From Phascolomyces articulosus (taxonomy: Eukaryota; Mucoromycota; Mucoromycetes; Mucorales; Lichtheimiaceae): a DNA stretch of 64,000 bases. How positions within the stretch are numbered: position 1 is the first letter of the stretch; each line of letters starts with the position of its first letter. The stretch spans positions 62,001-126,000 of the forward strand of contig JAIXMP010000001.1 in the NCBI GenBank assembly GCA_025677815.1, written 5' to 3'. Both the position numbers and the translations under genes were made by a program. This document shows, piece by piece, positions 12,531-25,300 of this stretch. The notes under the pieces are model-generated. The model was not told where the DNA came from, did not search any database, and was given only the letters and a program-made list of their open reading frames with translations.

Positions 12531-14103
12531 AATAAATATGGGGAAAAAAAAAGAAGAGAAGAAAAATTCAGGAACTAGAAACTAAAAAAGTAATAATAAT
12601 AGAAAGGTTTCGTGTGAAGCAATATATTTGCTGACAGATGGCTGTATTTGTCAGCGCATGAAAGATAGTAGATGCGTTTCAGGATCCGCTCGTAATGTAA
12701 CTACCGATTATAAAAACTCTATTGAGATTTCAATGGCTGCTTTATGCTGTAGTATTTTTTTATAATATTAAACATTTCATAATAATTGCTATTATAAAAA
12801 AATTCCCTTGGGAAGCTGAACAAAAGGTTAGGTACTATTTCAAAAGCATATGTCAGTATTAAAGTAGCCCAGGTTGTTCTCAAAAGTTCAGAGAGTGATA
12901 TTCGCGAAATATAAAGTCGGCTGGATCCATCCTTCTATTGAACCGTACCGTTTCATATTTTCCAAGCTAATGGTGCTTGTAAGATGTATCAATAATTCTT
13001 TGGATCGAAATTTATTGATAATGCGTAATTGACAAATAAAGCTTGACAAGGAAAACTTTAATATTTTGTATGACAAATTCAAAGTCGTGTTTCCAAAAAT
13101 TATATTATAAACGTAGTAACAAAAAGACGAATATCAAAAATGGTGTCTACGTATACAAAGGTTCTATATTGCATCAAAAAGATTACAGCGTTGGAAGCTT
13201 AAATTTAGCCACCAAAATTAAAGAAAAGAAAATATCAAAAGAGGATGTTTTACATGGAAACATGTTGTGATGATTATGAATAGAAGGATTCTGCTTTTTT
13301 ACTCTCTTTCTGTGGGATGGGTGAAAGGGGAAGAGGGTTAAGAAGTAAAGGGTGGAGTATAAGAAAAGGTCAAAAAAATATCTATGATGCGTAGACAAAC
13401 GTGTCCCAAGTATGTTGATGCAAGTTTTTTATTGGTAGTCTATGAATAAAAAACCTTTTGATGTAATGAAAAGAAGAACTTATAAATGGCATTTCTACTA
13501 TGACCGTTCGTTAACTCGATGGTCGTCAAGTTGATAGTTTGCCAAGTAGATCACTTTTAGACATGACCAAGTTGATCGAGTTAGCGAGTTATCACAGTAT
13601 AATTTTTTTTGTTAACTAAAATAGCTATACTATGCGTTACTGTAATACTAGAATAGATAATATATGACTTCTCCATCGTCATCAACCTCTGCTTCTTATT
13701 TTACTAATGCCATGTTTCTTGGTATAATTCCAAAAATTTGGATATTACTGGATAACATTCTGAAAAAAAGAAAGGTGGAAAAACGCATCGTTCTCATGTG
13801 TATTTGTGCATAGTCGATCCAAGATGTGTCAATGTCAAACGCTATGTAACAAAGAAAACTCAAGTAAACCATGGATGTATATTTTACTAAAAAAGCTTAT
13901 ATTTGACATCCTGATTGTTTAATTTCATTTATCGTTGTATATTGATGTGCATGGTATTTATTTATATAAACTATTAATTCTATAGATCATTTCCAATTAT
14001 CCATCCGGAAAAAAAAGTTGGATCATACAAAAAAGAAATAAACAAATCAAGAATAAGGATATATATTTTATTTTCATTCCATTGAACGAAATCGTTTCAT
14101 TTT
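12531..14103. other. Spacer with a small hairpin and repeat cluster
   Basis: It separates the promoter of the Nudix gene from the 3' end of the TXNDC9 gene. No convincing gene is seen. At 13512-13583 there are inverted arms TAACTCGAT and ATCGAGTTA and a repeated CAAGTTGAT (13527 and 13568). The rest is AT-rich. Confidence 0.5.
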
Positions 14104-15152
14104 TTAATCATAATCGTCATCGCTTTCGTTATTATTGCTTTGGAATATAGATCCCTTTACTTGCGGCGTATTTTCTACCTTCTTTTTCAATACACCTAAA
14201 AATTATGTATCATAATTAGATCGAGTAAGTAAAAAAAAAGATATTCATCTCTCATTTTACTATATATATATTGGGTTTCATTACCGCAATTGGTTAATTT
14301 TAATTCTAATAATGCCGTTGAAAATCCATCTGTTCCACCCAAATCATCAAATCCAACAATCCTAATAGAAAAATAGAAATGAGTATATCTCAAAAGATAC
14401 AATTTCCCTCTCTTTTTTTCCTCATAGTACATATATTCATTCGTCTTTCTTACTTTGTTTGAGCATATCCATCCACCCACGCCATAACACATGGTAATAC
14501 ACGAATAGCCAGTTTTTCTACCAAAAATGGACAATTTGATACATTGATTTTGACGAATCGTGTTTGATAGTGTTTCTTGGCTAGCGTCTAATTAGAATAA
14601 GGAGCTTTTTTAGTTTTTCATATAAAAAGATATTTATCGAATCCTCTTTTTATATCAACAACAATCATACCTCTAAATGTGTATCCATAATTTTACATCG
14701 TCGAAAATCGTCATGGAAAAAGTGACCCACGACATATTTTGAACTAGTAGTAATATTCATGAATTCTTTTTCGTTGGTGATCTCTGTGAATACACCATGA
14801 CTATTATCCTTCATCGCTTCTCGTCGTTCAAACCTATGGGGGGAAGGAAACAACAAAGTGTACAAGAGCATAAGAATTAGGATGGCCATGGTTATTTATG
14901 GTTGTAATAACTTACTCTTGTTGAATTTCTTTGATGCGACGTTCTCTCATGAACGCAATCTCTGTGTCTTCTTCTCTTTCAAGTTCTTCGAACAAGGCTT
15001 CATCGTCTTCAATGTCGGATAAATCTTTATTACTAAATGATCATCATGATGTAGATAAGTCATTCCATTGTTTTCATAGCAAAAGGTTGAAATGGTGCAA
15101 GTTGATCTGGATAGAGAGAGGAGTAGATGGGGTTAAATGTGTACCTGGTCAT
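14104..15152 (-). CDS. TXNDC9: TXNDC9/Plp1-type phosducin-like thioredoxin-fold protein
   Basis: Six exons, 15152-15145 (only 8 bases), 15032-14916, 14833-14671, 14587-14454, 14361-14285 and 14195-14104, giving 196 aa. The sequence follows the family closely: an acidic N-terminal helix (LSDIEDDEALFEELERE), then HGVFTEI, YVVGHFFHDDFRRCKIMD, HYQTRFVKINV, CPFLVEKLAIRVLPCV and VGFDDLGGTDGFST. The thioredoxin fold keeps one Cys (RRCKIMD) in place of a CXXC pair. Members act in the cytosol as co-chaperones of CCT/TRiC in tubulin and actin folding (yeast Plp1, human TXNDC9, usually about 200-230 aa). The gene is divergently arranged with Uba4. The start is deduced from splicing of the tiny first exon (ATGACCAG), which restores the frame and a normal N-terminus. 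Confidence 0.9.
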
Positions 15153-15306
15153 GTCAGACGTCAAATAATAAGTAGTTAAGCGGAGAGCCTGTTACATTTA
15201 CCACCCCCAATAAAGCTTAAAACCACCATGAATTTTTATTTTTTCACACACCGTAACTTTTTTTTTGATCGTGGTAACAAACTTTAACATTTTATCTGTT
15301 GCCTCC
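15153..15306. promoter_or_regulatory. Short bidirectional promoter between TXNDC9 and UBA4
   Basis: Only 154 bases separate the two divergent start codons, so both 5' UTRs and any core promoter elements must fit or overlap here. It contains a T-rich tract near 15257-15266. No specific operator is recognised. Confidence 0.6.
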
Positions 15307-17340
15307 ATGGAAGACGAATTAAAGCAATTACGACAACGTGTGGCTGAATTAGAAGCCCAATTAGACCAACAACAAGAAGCCAACAATGTTCCTTTAAAAA
15401 AAGTGGATCAACTGAATAATGAAGAAATTCGTCGGTTCGGTCGACAATTGATCTTGCCGGAATTCGGACCGGAGGCACAACTCAAGTTACGCAATAGTTC
15501 GATTCTCGTTGTAGGTGCAGGTGGTTTAGGAGCCCCTGCGATTCTTTATTTGGGTTCAGGAGGTGTTGGAAGACTTGGTATTGTCGATCATGATGAAGTC
15601 GATATATCCAATTTACATCGTCAAGTGATCCATAGGGAAAAAACCAAAGGCATGAATAAAGCAGTATCCGCCATGTTGGCAGTTCATGAGTAAGTACATC
15701 TCGTTTCACACTCCATCTATTTTTGCATATATTCTCTCTCTATGGACAATGATCATACTCCATCTTGCATCTTCAGACTGGATTAAATTGACATATAAAT
15801 ATATATAAATTTAATTTAGAATACATCCACAGTGTCAAGTGACACCTTACCCCATCTTACTGGATAGTACCAATGCACTTTCTATTATTAAGCAGTAAGT
15901 ACCTAGCTATAGTAATAGATCCATCTGGAAATAGATATTGTGTTTATTCAACAATCATCATAAAGATATGATATCGTACTAGATGCAACAGATAACGTGG
16001 CCACTCGTTATTTATTAAATGACGCATGTGTTTTGGCTGGTAAACCATTGGTTTCAGGAAGTGCATTACGAATGGATGGTCAGGTAAAAAAATAAAATAA
16101 ACAAACGAAATTACTCCATTTAGTGTCTCATATATCCCTAAATATAAAATCAAATTCACTTTATATTAGTTAACAGTGTATAATCATAACGGTGGCCCTT
16201 GTTACAGATGTATTCATCCCGTGCCTCCACCACCAGAAACTGTGACTAATTGTTCTGATGGTGGCGTTCTTGGTGTCAGTAAGTTATACTTGTTTTAAGC
16301 CGATGACATTCCCGTCATCATCAACGAATAACATAATATATATATTTCTATTTATCTCTAGTTCCTGGTGTGATTGGTGTATTACAAGCTTTAGAAGCCA
16401 TCAAAATAGCTTCAGGATTAACTGGTAAAAAAAATATATGAAACTCTTTTGGCTTGGAAATTTTCGAACTCTTATTTGTGTGTGATTTCATTTCATTGAT
16501 GATATTTCATTCATAGAGAATCAAACATCACATGGTTTCCTTATATTTAACGGATGTTATTCACCCATGTTCCGTTCCATTAAATTACGTGGAAAGAAAA
16601 AAGAATGTTTAGTATGTGGTGAAAATCCAAAAATTACTGAATTGATTGATTATGTAGAATTTTGTGGTGCAGGTGCTACTGATAAGGTAATTTTATTGAA
16701 CATGATGTAATGATATATAATCAAAAAGACAGGCAAAGGGAGAGAAACTTAATTTTTTTCTTTATTCTTTGTTGATAGGAGGCATCACTCTTTGTATTAA
16801 AGCCAGAAGAACGTATTCGAGTTCAAGTAAGTTGTTTTTAAATTGAATAAGGAGTATATGATACCATCATGTGTAAAAAAAAATTGAGAAAAAAAAAGAA
16901 AGATACTCAATTCTTTATTTTTATTATTTTACTAGGAATATAAAAACGTATTAGAAAATGAAGAAAACCACTTATTACTAGATGTACGAAGTCCTGTACA
17001 ATATAGAATTTGTAGTTTACCCAATAGCATAAGCATTCCTTTGGATAAATTAGAATCGCAGTTACCGGGATTAAAAGAAAAGATAGAAAAGCAAAATGCA
17101 GAAAATGGTAAGTTTTTATTTAAATTCTCTATCGCTTCTATCTCTTTTTTTTTCTTTATAAAATGATGATGATGATTCTAACCACTCCATTGATAAGTTT
17201 ATGTCGTATGCCGATTAGGAAATGATTCACAACTGGCTGTACAAATGTTGCAGAAAAATGGAATTATGAATGTTCGTGATATCGCAGGCGGACTATATAA
17301 ATGGGCCACTGATATCGATACAAGCTTTCCTATCTACTAA
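15307..17340 (+). CDS. UBA4: Uba4/MOCS3: Urm1-activating E1 with rhodanese domain
   Basis: Nine exons, 15307-15689, 15820-15894, 15966-16083, 16170-16278, 16362-16424, 16517-16686, 16779-16826, 16936-17107 and 17198-17340, giving 426 aa. A coiled N-terminus (about 1-25) precedes the ThiF/E1 domain: [12 protein letters not shown], nucleotide-binding GAGGLG at 70-75, and [10 protein letters not shown]. Zinc-site pairs are C203-x-x-C206 and C280-x-x-C283. The E1 catalytic Cys is C220 in [10 protein letters not shown]. The C-terminal rhodanese domain has the active Cys C384 in [10 protein letters not shown]. The last acceptor (TGATAAG at 17197) was chosen because a later AG would delete C384. The enzyme adenylates and thiocarboxylates Urm1 for tRNA wobble-uridine thiolation and protein urmylation; the MOCS3 form also serves molybdopterin synthase. 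It is cytosolic. Confidence 0.95.
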
Positions 17341-19152
17341 ATAAATAAAATACACACACACGGACTATAGACCCCCACCCTTTGTGCAATATTATTATTA
17401 TAGATAAAGAGAGACCTTATCTTTTTATTTTCTTCAAAAAATAAAATGAAATATAAACTTTGTATATCAAAAAAAATATCTTTTTCTGAATAACAATATA
17501 AAACAATTTAGACCATCTTTTGGTATTAACTAGTTACTTATTAGTTACACTATAATGTTGTAATAGATACATAACAACCCCGCATAACAACAAAAAATGA
17601 TGTAAAATCCGTTGTTAGATATGACCCATCCTGTTTTGAAATTAGGGGAAAGAAACGGGTCCTATTTTTTTTTTGTTGCCCCGCAAACCAATTTTAGGGT
17701 TTTTGTAAATGTTTTGCTTTTTTTAAAAAAGTTTTGTCTTAAGCAAAAATAAATAAAAACAAATAATCCAATTTCTTCGTAAATAACCAAGCAAATAAGC
17801 ATAACAAAAGAAAAACAACAACGAAACTCTCTCTGTATAATAATAAACAAAAGATAAAGAATATTGAAAAAACGTGATTCCCAACACAAACAACTTAAAA
17901 TTCGTCGATGATTGCCACGTTATACAAAATAATAATAAATAATGATAGACAAACATATATTCACATTTCTACCAAAAAGCCATAAGAATAATAACCTTAT
18001 CTATTTATTGCGGGGTGAAAATACTTTTTCATGTTGATGATGATGATGCTATGGATGGGGGAGGAAATAGGGTTAAATAAAAAAAAGAGTTTTGGAATAG
18101 TGAAAAGGAAAAATAAGGGTTGTTGTTTTGGGGGTTATGCAAAATTGAGTGTGTGGAAATAGAAAAAAAAAGGTGGAACTTTGCCAATGATTGGTGTTTC
18201 TAGACTCCTAAAATAGGATTTTCCACCAATCGTTTATAAAAAAGGTCTCCAGGGCAACAATCATAACAACTACGAAACGGCTTTTCTTTTTCACCTCGTT
18301 GTTATACTTGACCAATCATGTTTCATTGTCATATACCTTTGGGGGAGATGAAAGTGGGAGGAAGAAAAAAGAAAAAGAAGAGGAGAGGGAAGAACAAGTC
18401 CCCATTTTTGAAGTGACTATTATTCAAAAACTAAAAAAAAAAAGAACCGTGCTTATTGTATGAATGATTGGATTAGTTTCTAAAGCTACTACTAGTATAC
18501 CTCTAATATATAAAGACCCCTTTATATATATATAAGAAGTTATTGATAAGTAATAAGTACTAGTAGTTAAAGTAAATAAGTGTGAGAACGGATTATCCGT
18601 TATCTTTAAATTGTTTAAGGTTTTCTAATGTATATGTATAAATAACAGATTATGTATGTGTACACAAAAAAACGCGAGATTTTCTTTATGTAACGTTACA
18701 TTGCTTTCTTTGACAGCGAAATGGTAAACCGAAGAACCTAATCGCAACTTTGCCACGATTTTCTCGTTCCTGATTGGTTGCATTACAATTTAGGAAATTC
18801 TTTCGGATGAAGTGTGTTATGTATATATGTGTAAGTCTCTATAGTATAATAATATGAATTTGCTAAGTCTTAAATCAATTCCGCAAAGTCACTTATATCC
18901 CGAAAAAAAAAAAACCAGACAGGGTTTATAAGGTTTACTAGTTCATCGCCCGAAAAAAAAACCATTTACCGTAACCGCGGAATAACTTTTTGTTAATAAG
19001 CATCTGGGGAACAAAACAAAAAAAAAACTATAAAGGACACCTCTTCATTGATCAACCTCTTTTCTTTTTTCTCTTTTTTTCTTCTTCTTCATTCATATTT
19101 TTAACAATATAGTCTTATACCTTCTTCTATTTATCATAAAACATACAATTTA
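17341..19152. other. 1.8-kb upstream region of proline dehydrogenase
   Basis: AT-rich, with many short homopolymer runs. CCAAT-type elements occur in opposite orientation near 18187-18195 (ATTGG) and 18221-18227 (CCAAT), and a CT-rich stretch lies just before the start (about 19045-19095), as is common in fungal promoters. No gene is recognised. Confidence 0.45.
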
Positions 19153-21453
19153 ATGCTTCACCGTGCTGTACCTCGCGCTACCCCCACTTCTTTGCATTGC
19201 TACATTCGTTGGTCTCCACCACATCATTCATCATTTGTAACTTCTTCACGATCTGTACTTAATACTACTACTACTCGATTCAATACCACTACCCGTCCTT
19301 CTTTTACCCGTTCTTTTGTTACCAACACATCTACTAAACAACAAACTTCTTCCAATGGCCGTTTCAAGACCATTTCAGCCAGTATTGCACTTACATCTGC
19401 TGCATCGATGATGTACTTTTACAATAGTCAACGAGAAAAGAACGTTGTCTATGCTGAAGCCAACAACGCCATTCAACATCCTCTTTCTGCCTTCAGTACT
19501 GCCTCTCCTTCCTCTGTATTGGCAGAATTAAAGGATGATGACAATCGTTCCTTCTTACAAGCCAAATCCACTGAAGATTTATTCTTTGCTTCATTTATCT
19601 ACAAATTATGTACATTTGGATGGCTTGTCGATGCTGCCCCTCATTTAATTTCCTTGGCCGAAACTTTGGGCATGGAAAAGGTCGCCTTTTGGGTTGTTCG
19701 CAACACCTTTTTCGAATACTTTTGTGGTGGTGAAACTGCAGAAGAATGTATTCGTGTCATGGATAAACTCTTGCGTTCTGGTATTCATTCCATTCTTGAT
19801 TTGAGTGTGGAAGCTGATGAGAATGCCACCCAAGATGCTGCTAGTCAAGAACAATTATGTGATTTCAATATGAAAATGATGAAGGTCGCTATTGAAACAG
19901 CTGCGCAAGGTCAAGATTCAGGTGCTTCCAATTCTACACCTTTGATTGCTACCAAGGTCACTGCCTTGACCCCTCCTGAAGTGCTTTTGAAATTGAACAA
20001 TGCTATTACAACTTTGGAAAAGGCGTTCCATGAACATCAAGTTGATGGTACTGTTTCTGTTGAATCACTTCGCAAGATTACAGATCAAGTGTTCCCTACT
20101 TCTACTGAGGAAGATAAAAATGTTCGTGATGCCCTTTTCAACAAGTTTGCTCCTAATGAAAAGGCTTCAGTTGACTTTATTGAATATACCAAATTGTTTA
20201 ATGCCAATAACTCTTTCCGTGATGTTTGGTATACTCATGGTGATCTTTTGAATAAGCAAGATCTTGAGGCTTATGATCGTATGATGGCCCGTCTCAATGA
20301 AATTTGTCAGTTAGCCAAAGATTTGAATACTGGTATCATGATTGATGCTGAGCAAACTTATTTCCAAGAAGCCATTGATAATGTAGCCATTAATTTGGAA
20401 TCTAAATTCAATCGTCGTGAAGAAGAACGTGCACCTACTGTTTATAATACTTGTAAGTGTCTTGATTGTTTTATTTTTTCCATTTCTCCTTCTTCCTTTT
20501 ATGGGTGTGTTAAGTCAAGACACAAACATTTTTTTTTTACTAAGTGTTCTTTATTATTTTTTTGTGTTACTTATTCGCTATCTCCTTTGTTTATTTATTG
20601 AATAGATCAAATGTATACCAAAGCCTCGTTGAACAAGGTCAAAATTGATGTTGAACGTGCCCACCGTGAGAATTTTGCTTTCGCCGCCAAACTTGTTCGG
20701 GGTGCTTACATGGTCTCCGAGCGAAAGGTAAATATTTTTTTTTCGTAGAATACATTTCATCGTCGTCGTTGACTGAAAAAAAAAAGAACGAAAAAACTAA
20801 CAAGAATGTGATTCCATTTTTCCCCCAAAAAATTTTTTTATTATTTCTATGAAATTATTATTTTTTAGCGTGCTACTGAAATGGGTTACCCATCGCCTAT
20901 TCATGACACCTTGGAAGATACCCACGCATCCTACAATGGTGGTGTACGATTCTTACTTTCCAAACTTCATGATCATCAAGAAACCACTGGTGAACCATTA
21001 ACAGGTTCCACTGCTCCTATTGTCTTTATGGTGGCTTCTCATAACCGTGAATCCATTATTTTGACCGTGCAAGAAATGGAACGTCAAGGTGTATTACCAC
21101 GTTCTGGTGTTGTTCATTTTGGTCAATTGTATGGTATGCAAGATCAAATTTCTTATGCTTTGGGCAAGAATGGCTATTCCATTTACAAGTATTTGCCTTA
21201 TGGTTTGATTCAAGATGTATTGCCTTATCTTATTCGTCGTGCTCAAGAAAACTCGTCAGTGCTTGGTGGTGTCACCAAGGAACGTCAATTGATTTTTTCG
21301 GAAATCAAGGAACGTTTGGCACCTGGTAATAAGACACCTGCTACCACAGTGATTACTGAAGCCACTGCTTCTCCCGTTACAAACACCGTGGTAGATTTCG
21401 AAGCTTCGGCCGCTACTGAAGCCACTGCTGGCGTGACTGAACAAACCGCTTAA
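19153..21453 (+). CDS. PUT1: Mitochondrial proline dehydrogenase (Put1/PRODH)
   Basis: Three exons, 19153-20452, 20606-20727 and 20869-21453, giving 668 aa. The N-terminus is Arg/Ser/Thr rich and nearly free of acidic residues for about 75 residues, a typical mitochondrial targeting sequence, followed by a short hydrophobic stretch. The FAD barrel carries [57 protein letters not shown] and [23 protein letters not shown]; the last is the C-terminal signature of the family. An EF-hand-like segment ([22 protein letters not shown]) sits in the N-terminal part, as in plant and animal PRODH. The enzyme oxidises proline to pyrroline-5-carboxylate and passes electrons to the respiratory chain. It is longer than yeast Put1 (476 aa) because of the leader, the insertion and a Thr/Ala-rich tail. 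Confidence 0.95.
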
Positions 21454-22334
21454 TTATAATTTTATTTTATTTATTTATTTTTTTGTCTTAGTACAAAAAC
21501 ACACATATATTATATACTAATAACCTCCATTTTATCTACATACTCATTTTCCCCTCATCTATTTCATCCATCCAACGTTAAATCCTTTATCCTCATACTC
21601 GCATGTACATTTTTTTTTATTATTCCTGTTCTGATTTTTATGTATTTTTTTTTCTCTCTGTATTTTTATCTTTCTTAGCATACTTCACACACTACTACCC
21701 TAGAGCGGATTCTAATCATTTTATAGATAAAAAAAATATCCCTCTCTCCTTTTCCCAACTTGATCTTCATATCCCTCGATATGTCTATACATAGTCAATT
21801 TTCAAATAATAAATAAATAAATAAAAATTATATATTATATATTATTATTATAAACAAATTATTATTCCCCATCAATCTTAGTTCACCACCACATGGCCTT
21901 TTTGATCGGAATGTTCTTTTGTATTGTATAAATGTTTGTTATTATAAACCAAAAAGTCCGGCTATTGCGGGGTGGTATGTTTAAGTCGGTTTGGGAAAAT
22001 CCGGTCTAATATAATGAGATCGTAAACTTTATCCAAATTGATTTCAAGATATAGTTTTAGAATGTATCACACGCCAACCTTTTTTTTTTTTTATTGACGG
22101 GGGTCCATGTATATATTGATTTATAATATGCGGGATAAAAAGGAAGAAAGATGAAAGTTTTTTTTTTTTTTAAAAAAAAAAGATGTACCTGTGTTGTGTC
22201 TATGTGTGGGGGGAGAGAGGGAGATCATGGCTTATCATTTGGAAGATTTACATATAAACACACACATACACACATCACATCACATACATTAACTCTCCAG
22301 AAGAGAGAATAGGGTGGATTACTTATTATTGTTA
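21454..22334. other. Spacer between convergent genes
   Basis: 3' flanks of proline dehydrogenase (+) and kinesin-14 (-). It contains T-rich and TTTATTTA-like runs just after the PUT1 stop and the longest T(n)A(n) junction of the window (22158-22181). No gene is seen. Confidence 0.5.
22158..22181. repeat. T14A10 homopolymer junction
   Basis: Fourteen T followed directly by ten A, self-complementary over 10 bases each side. It is one of eight such T(n)A(n) sites in the window. Confidence 0.9.
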
Positions 22335-25300
22335 TTAAACGCGTAGCTTTTTGGCTGTACCAATTCGACACGAGTTCACCTAGTGATTGGTTCAAAAAAA
22401 AAGGAGATGAGCCATCTTTGATACACATATATTGCTAATTCTATCTTTTTCCTTTTTTTGCATCTAGTATGAAGATTTTACCTTTGTAGCGAATCGTAAA
22501 GAACATATAGTTTCACCAAAATGTTCACTTAGTGGAGAAATATTGACAAACATGAGTGTTTTACTATTTCCACCTATTGATATCCAAATAGAAGAAAGGT
22601 TGTTATTATTAGTCATTTTTCCTTCTTTTTCGTTCTTTGGCCCAATCTATTGGGTTCAAACACAAGATGGGATGGGAAAAAAACGTATTTATGTACTAGA
22701 TCTTTGGGGGGGAGGACAAAGGATGAAAATAGAGATGAGATACACATATATAAAAAGTTCTTACCTAGTGAATTTTGTAATAAATAAGTTAACTTTGAAT
22801 TTCGAAACGGCACATGGCCACCTTCTTTGTTATTTGCCAATGCATGTATAACATCACCCAAACAGCTGAGACTTTTATTAATGGCTTGGGTTTCGCGTAA
22901 CCGATCCCCAGTCGACCCCGATAACGCTAAACGTTCTGAACCAGCTAAATCAATGAGATTTAAAACACCAGACGACCGTTCGTTTGTGGTGGCATTATTG
23001 CCTGTTAACCTTAACATAAACACACTGTGACTACGTGAGGAACGTTCGTTTAAATTAGTGGCACCGGTTGCTCGATTTTGACTTGCTTTTCGAAGCATCA
23101 TGTTCACTTTACTAGGTGAATCCAATATCACTTTTTTAATTCAAAAAAAAAGAGAGTTAGCTACTTTTTTTTTCTATCTTGTTTTGTTTCGCGTATGTAG
23201 ATAGATAATATACATTTATTTAAAGTTTACCTGTGGTCATATCAGTTACTGTTGTTTTTCCATTTTTTTCATGTCGAATGTCATGTTTAACTTTGCCATA
23301 ATTTGATGTATCCCCGAGTAAATCATGTACCGTTTCATTGTATATTTCCAAGAATTGGCCTTCCATTGTATAGGTCCAACCTCGTTCACTTAGTTTTTGT
23401 GTCACTTCATAGATTTGCTGAACAGCGCGAGGAATCATACCAGAGGATTGAGATGTAGGTCCAGAAGGTCCTTGCATTGTATATGTCTAATATATAAAAA
23501 AGTATGTGTTAATCATCATTTTGTTGCTGTTGTTGTTGCTGTTTTGCAGTAAACCAGTGGGTACGATTGAGATAAAATTGGATAAGTGGATTAGGGAAGC
23601 GGGAGAATTCCTTAATTTTTAAAGTTAAGATTTTTCTTACCTTGCCACTTCCAGTTTGACCATAACTATTGAAATTTGGGGAAAATTGTAGCAATTTAGT
23701 CATAATGGAAATTTGGAGTATGTATTATTATAAAATGTGTGAGGAGCGTGAAAAAAACGGAAAACTTACGCAAATATGCAAACGTTATATCCATCCAACG
23801 CTGACTGAACCAATTGTGAAATTTCTTCAAAGCATTCTTCTTGTGTTGTTTCGGGTGCGAAAACCTAATAAATTAGAGTTTATCATTCTATTTAGCAAAC
23901 CACCCATTTTTTATCTTGAAAAAGAAAAAGCGATAGAGTTTCGTTTTTTTTTTTCGTCACTTTAGGCGTTACCTTATCAAAAGAAAATGGATGAGATTTG
24001 GTCGTCTTTTTACCAAGTGTACTGCAATGTGTTTCAGTCAATTCAAGTTTCTCGCCATCTTCACCATAATATCGAATTTGTGCAAGATTTCCTTCCCTTG
24101 ATTTTTCGGATTCTACATGGCAATAAGTGGATGAGCGAGATGAAATTCCATCATTTCAGCAACCTGAACATTTCCGTATAGTTCAAGTATTTACCTAATG
24201 GAGGTCGAACTCTACAGAAAACACGAATGTTTCCTTTTAATTCTTGAATTGTATTGTGTAATTTTCGTCGCATCTTTTCTCCACCAAGTAATTGTGTTTC
24301 TAATTCTTTCAATTCTGCATTTGTTCCTTGAATTTCTTGTTTTAATTCATCGATGTAGTGTTGACGTTCCGTCAATTTTTTATCTGTCATCTAATATAAA
24401 GAAACATATATCCAATGATAAATAAGTTGGTTCTTCGTTGCAATCTATAGATAAAAAGGGCTATTCACTGTTTTTTTCTATGTATATATATATACCTCAT
24501 GCTGAGATTTGGTACTCATAAGTTCTGCCTCTAATTCGATAAATGATGCAGATGTACGACTGATTGTTTCCTGCATATTGAAAGATAGTTATATAATCAG
24601 AGGGAAAAGATGAATTAAAATTCATTATTGTTATCCAAAACCACCACCCTTGTTCTTTTATAACTTTCAGTTTACCTGCAATGCAATATTTTCAGACTGA
24701 GCAATTTGGTGTTGTTTTGATGCATTTTGCGTTCGTTGCTTCATTGTGGATGCTTCATTTTGCATGTCTGTCAATTTTCCAAGAAGATTGGTATTGATTT
24801 CTTCCAACGTTCGATTTTGTTGTAAGTGTTGTGATTTTAATATTTCCATTTCATCTCCATGTGTACGTTCTTCAACCTATTTTTGTTCATAGTAATATGA
24901 AGAAATCTGATTATTCTTCTGGATTTTTTTTATATCTTTCTTTATTTATTTATTCGATCATGTTGCGAATGACAACAACTTGCCTCACGCATTGTTTGTA
25001 GTTCGACCAATCGTTGAGAAACTTCGCGAGATTCTGTTTCCTTATTAGCAACTGTATCTTCTAATTCTTTCCAATCTTTTGATAATTCAGCGACTATGTG
25101 TGATATAGATAGAGTTGGATGAGTGAACCTTTTTTTTCCAATCATGATAATATATTTCAACATACTCTTTGCTTCGTTTGCATGTCTAGCGTCTTCCATA
25201 TCTGAGATTTTGGTCTGAAATATTAAATATACAAAATAAAATATAAGTCTTTTTTTTGGGCGTAAACACATATTTTATGATCCACTTTTTGTTGTTGCTT

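Noticed and set aside
17219..17340. Shorter last exon of UBA4 beginning at GAAATGATTC
   Set aside because: This acceptor would remove VYVVCRLG including the rhodanese catalytic Cys; the upstream acceptor at 17197 keeps frame and motif.
20417..20605. Extension of proline dehydrogenase exon 1 past 20452
   Set aside because: The read-through is T-rich intron sequence; GTAAGT at 20453 is a strong donor and the spliced frame gives the conserved core.
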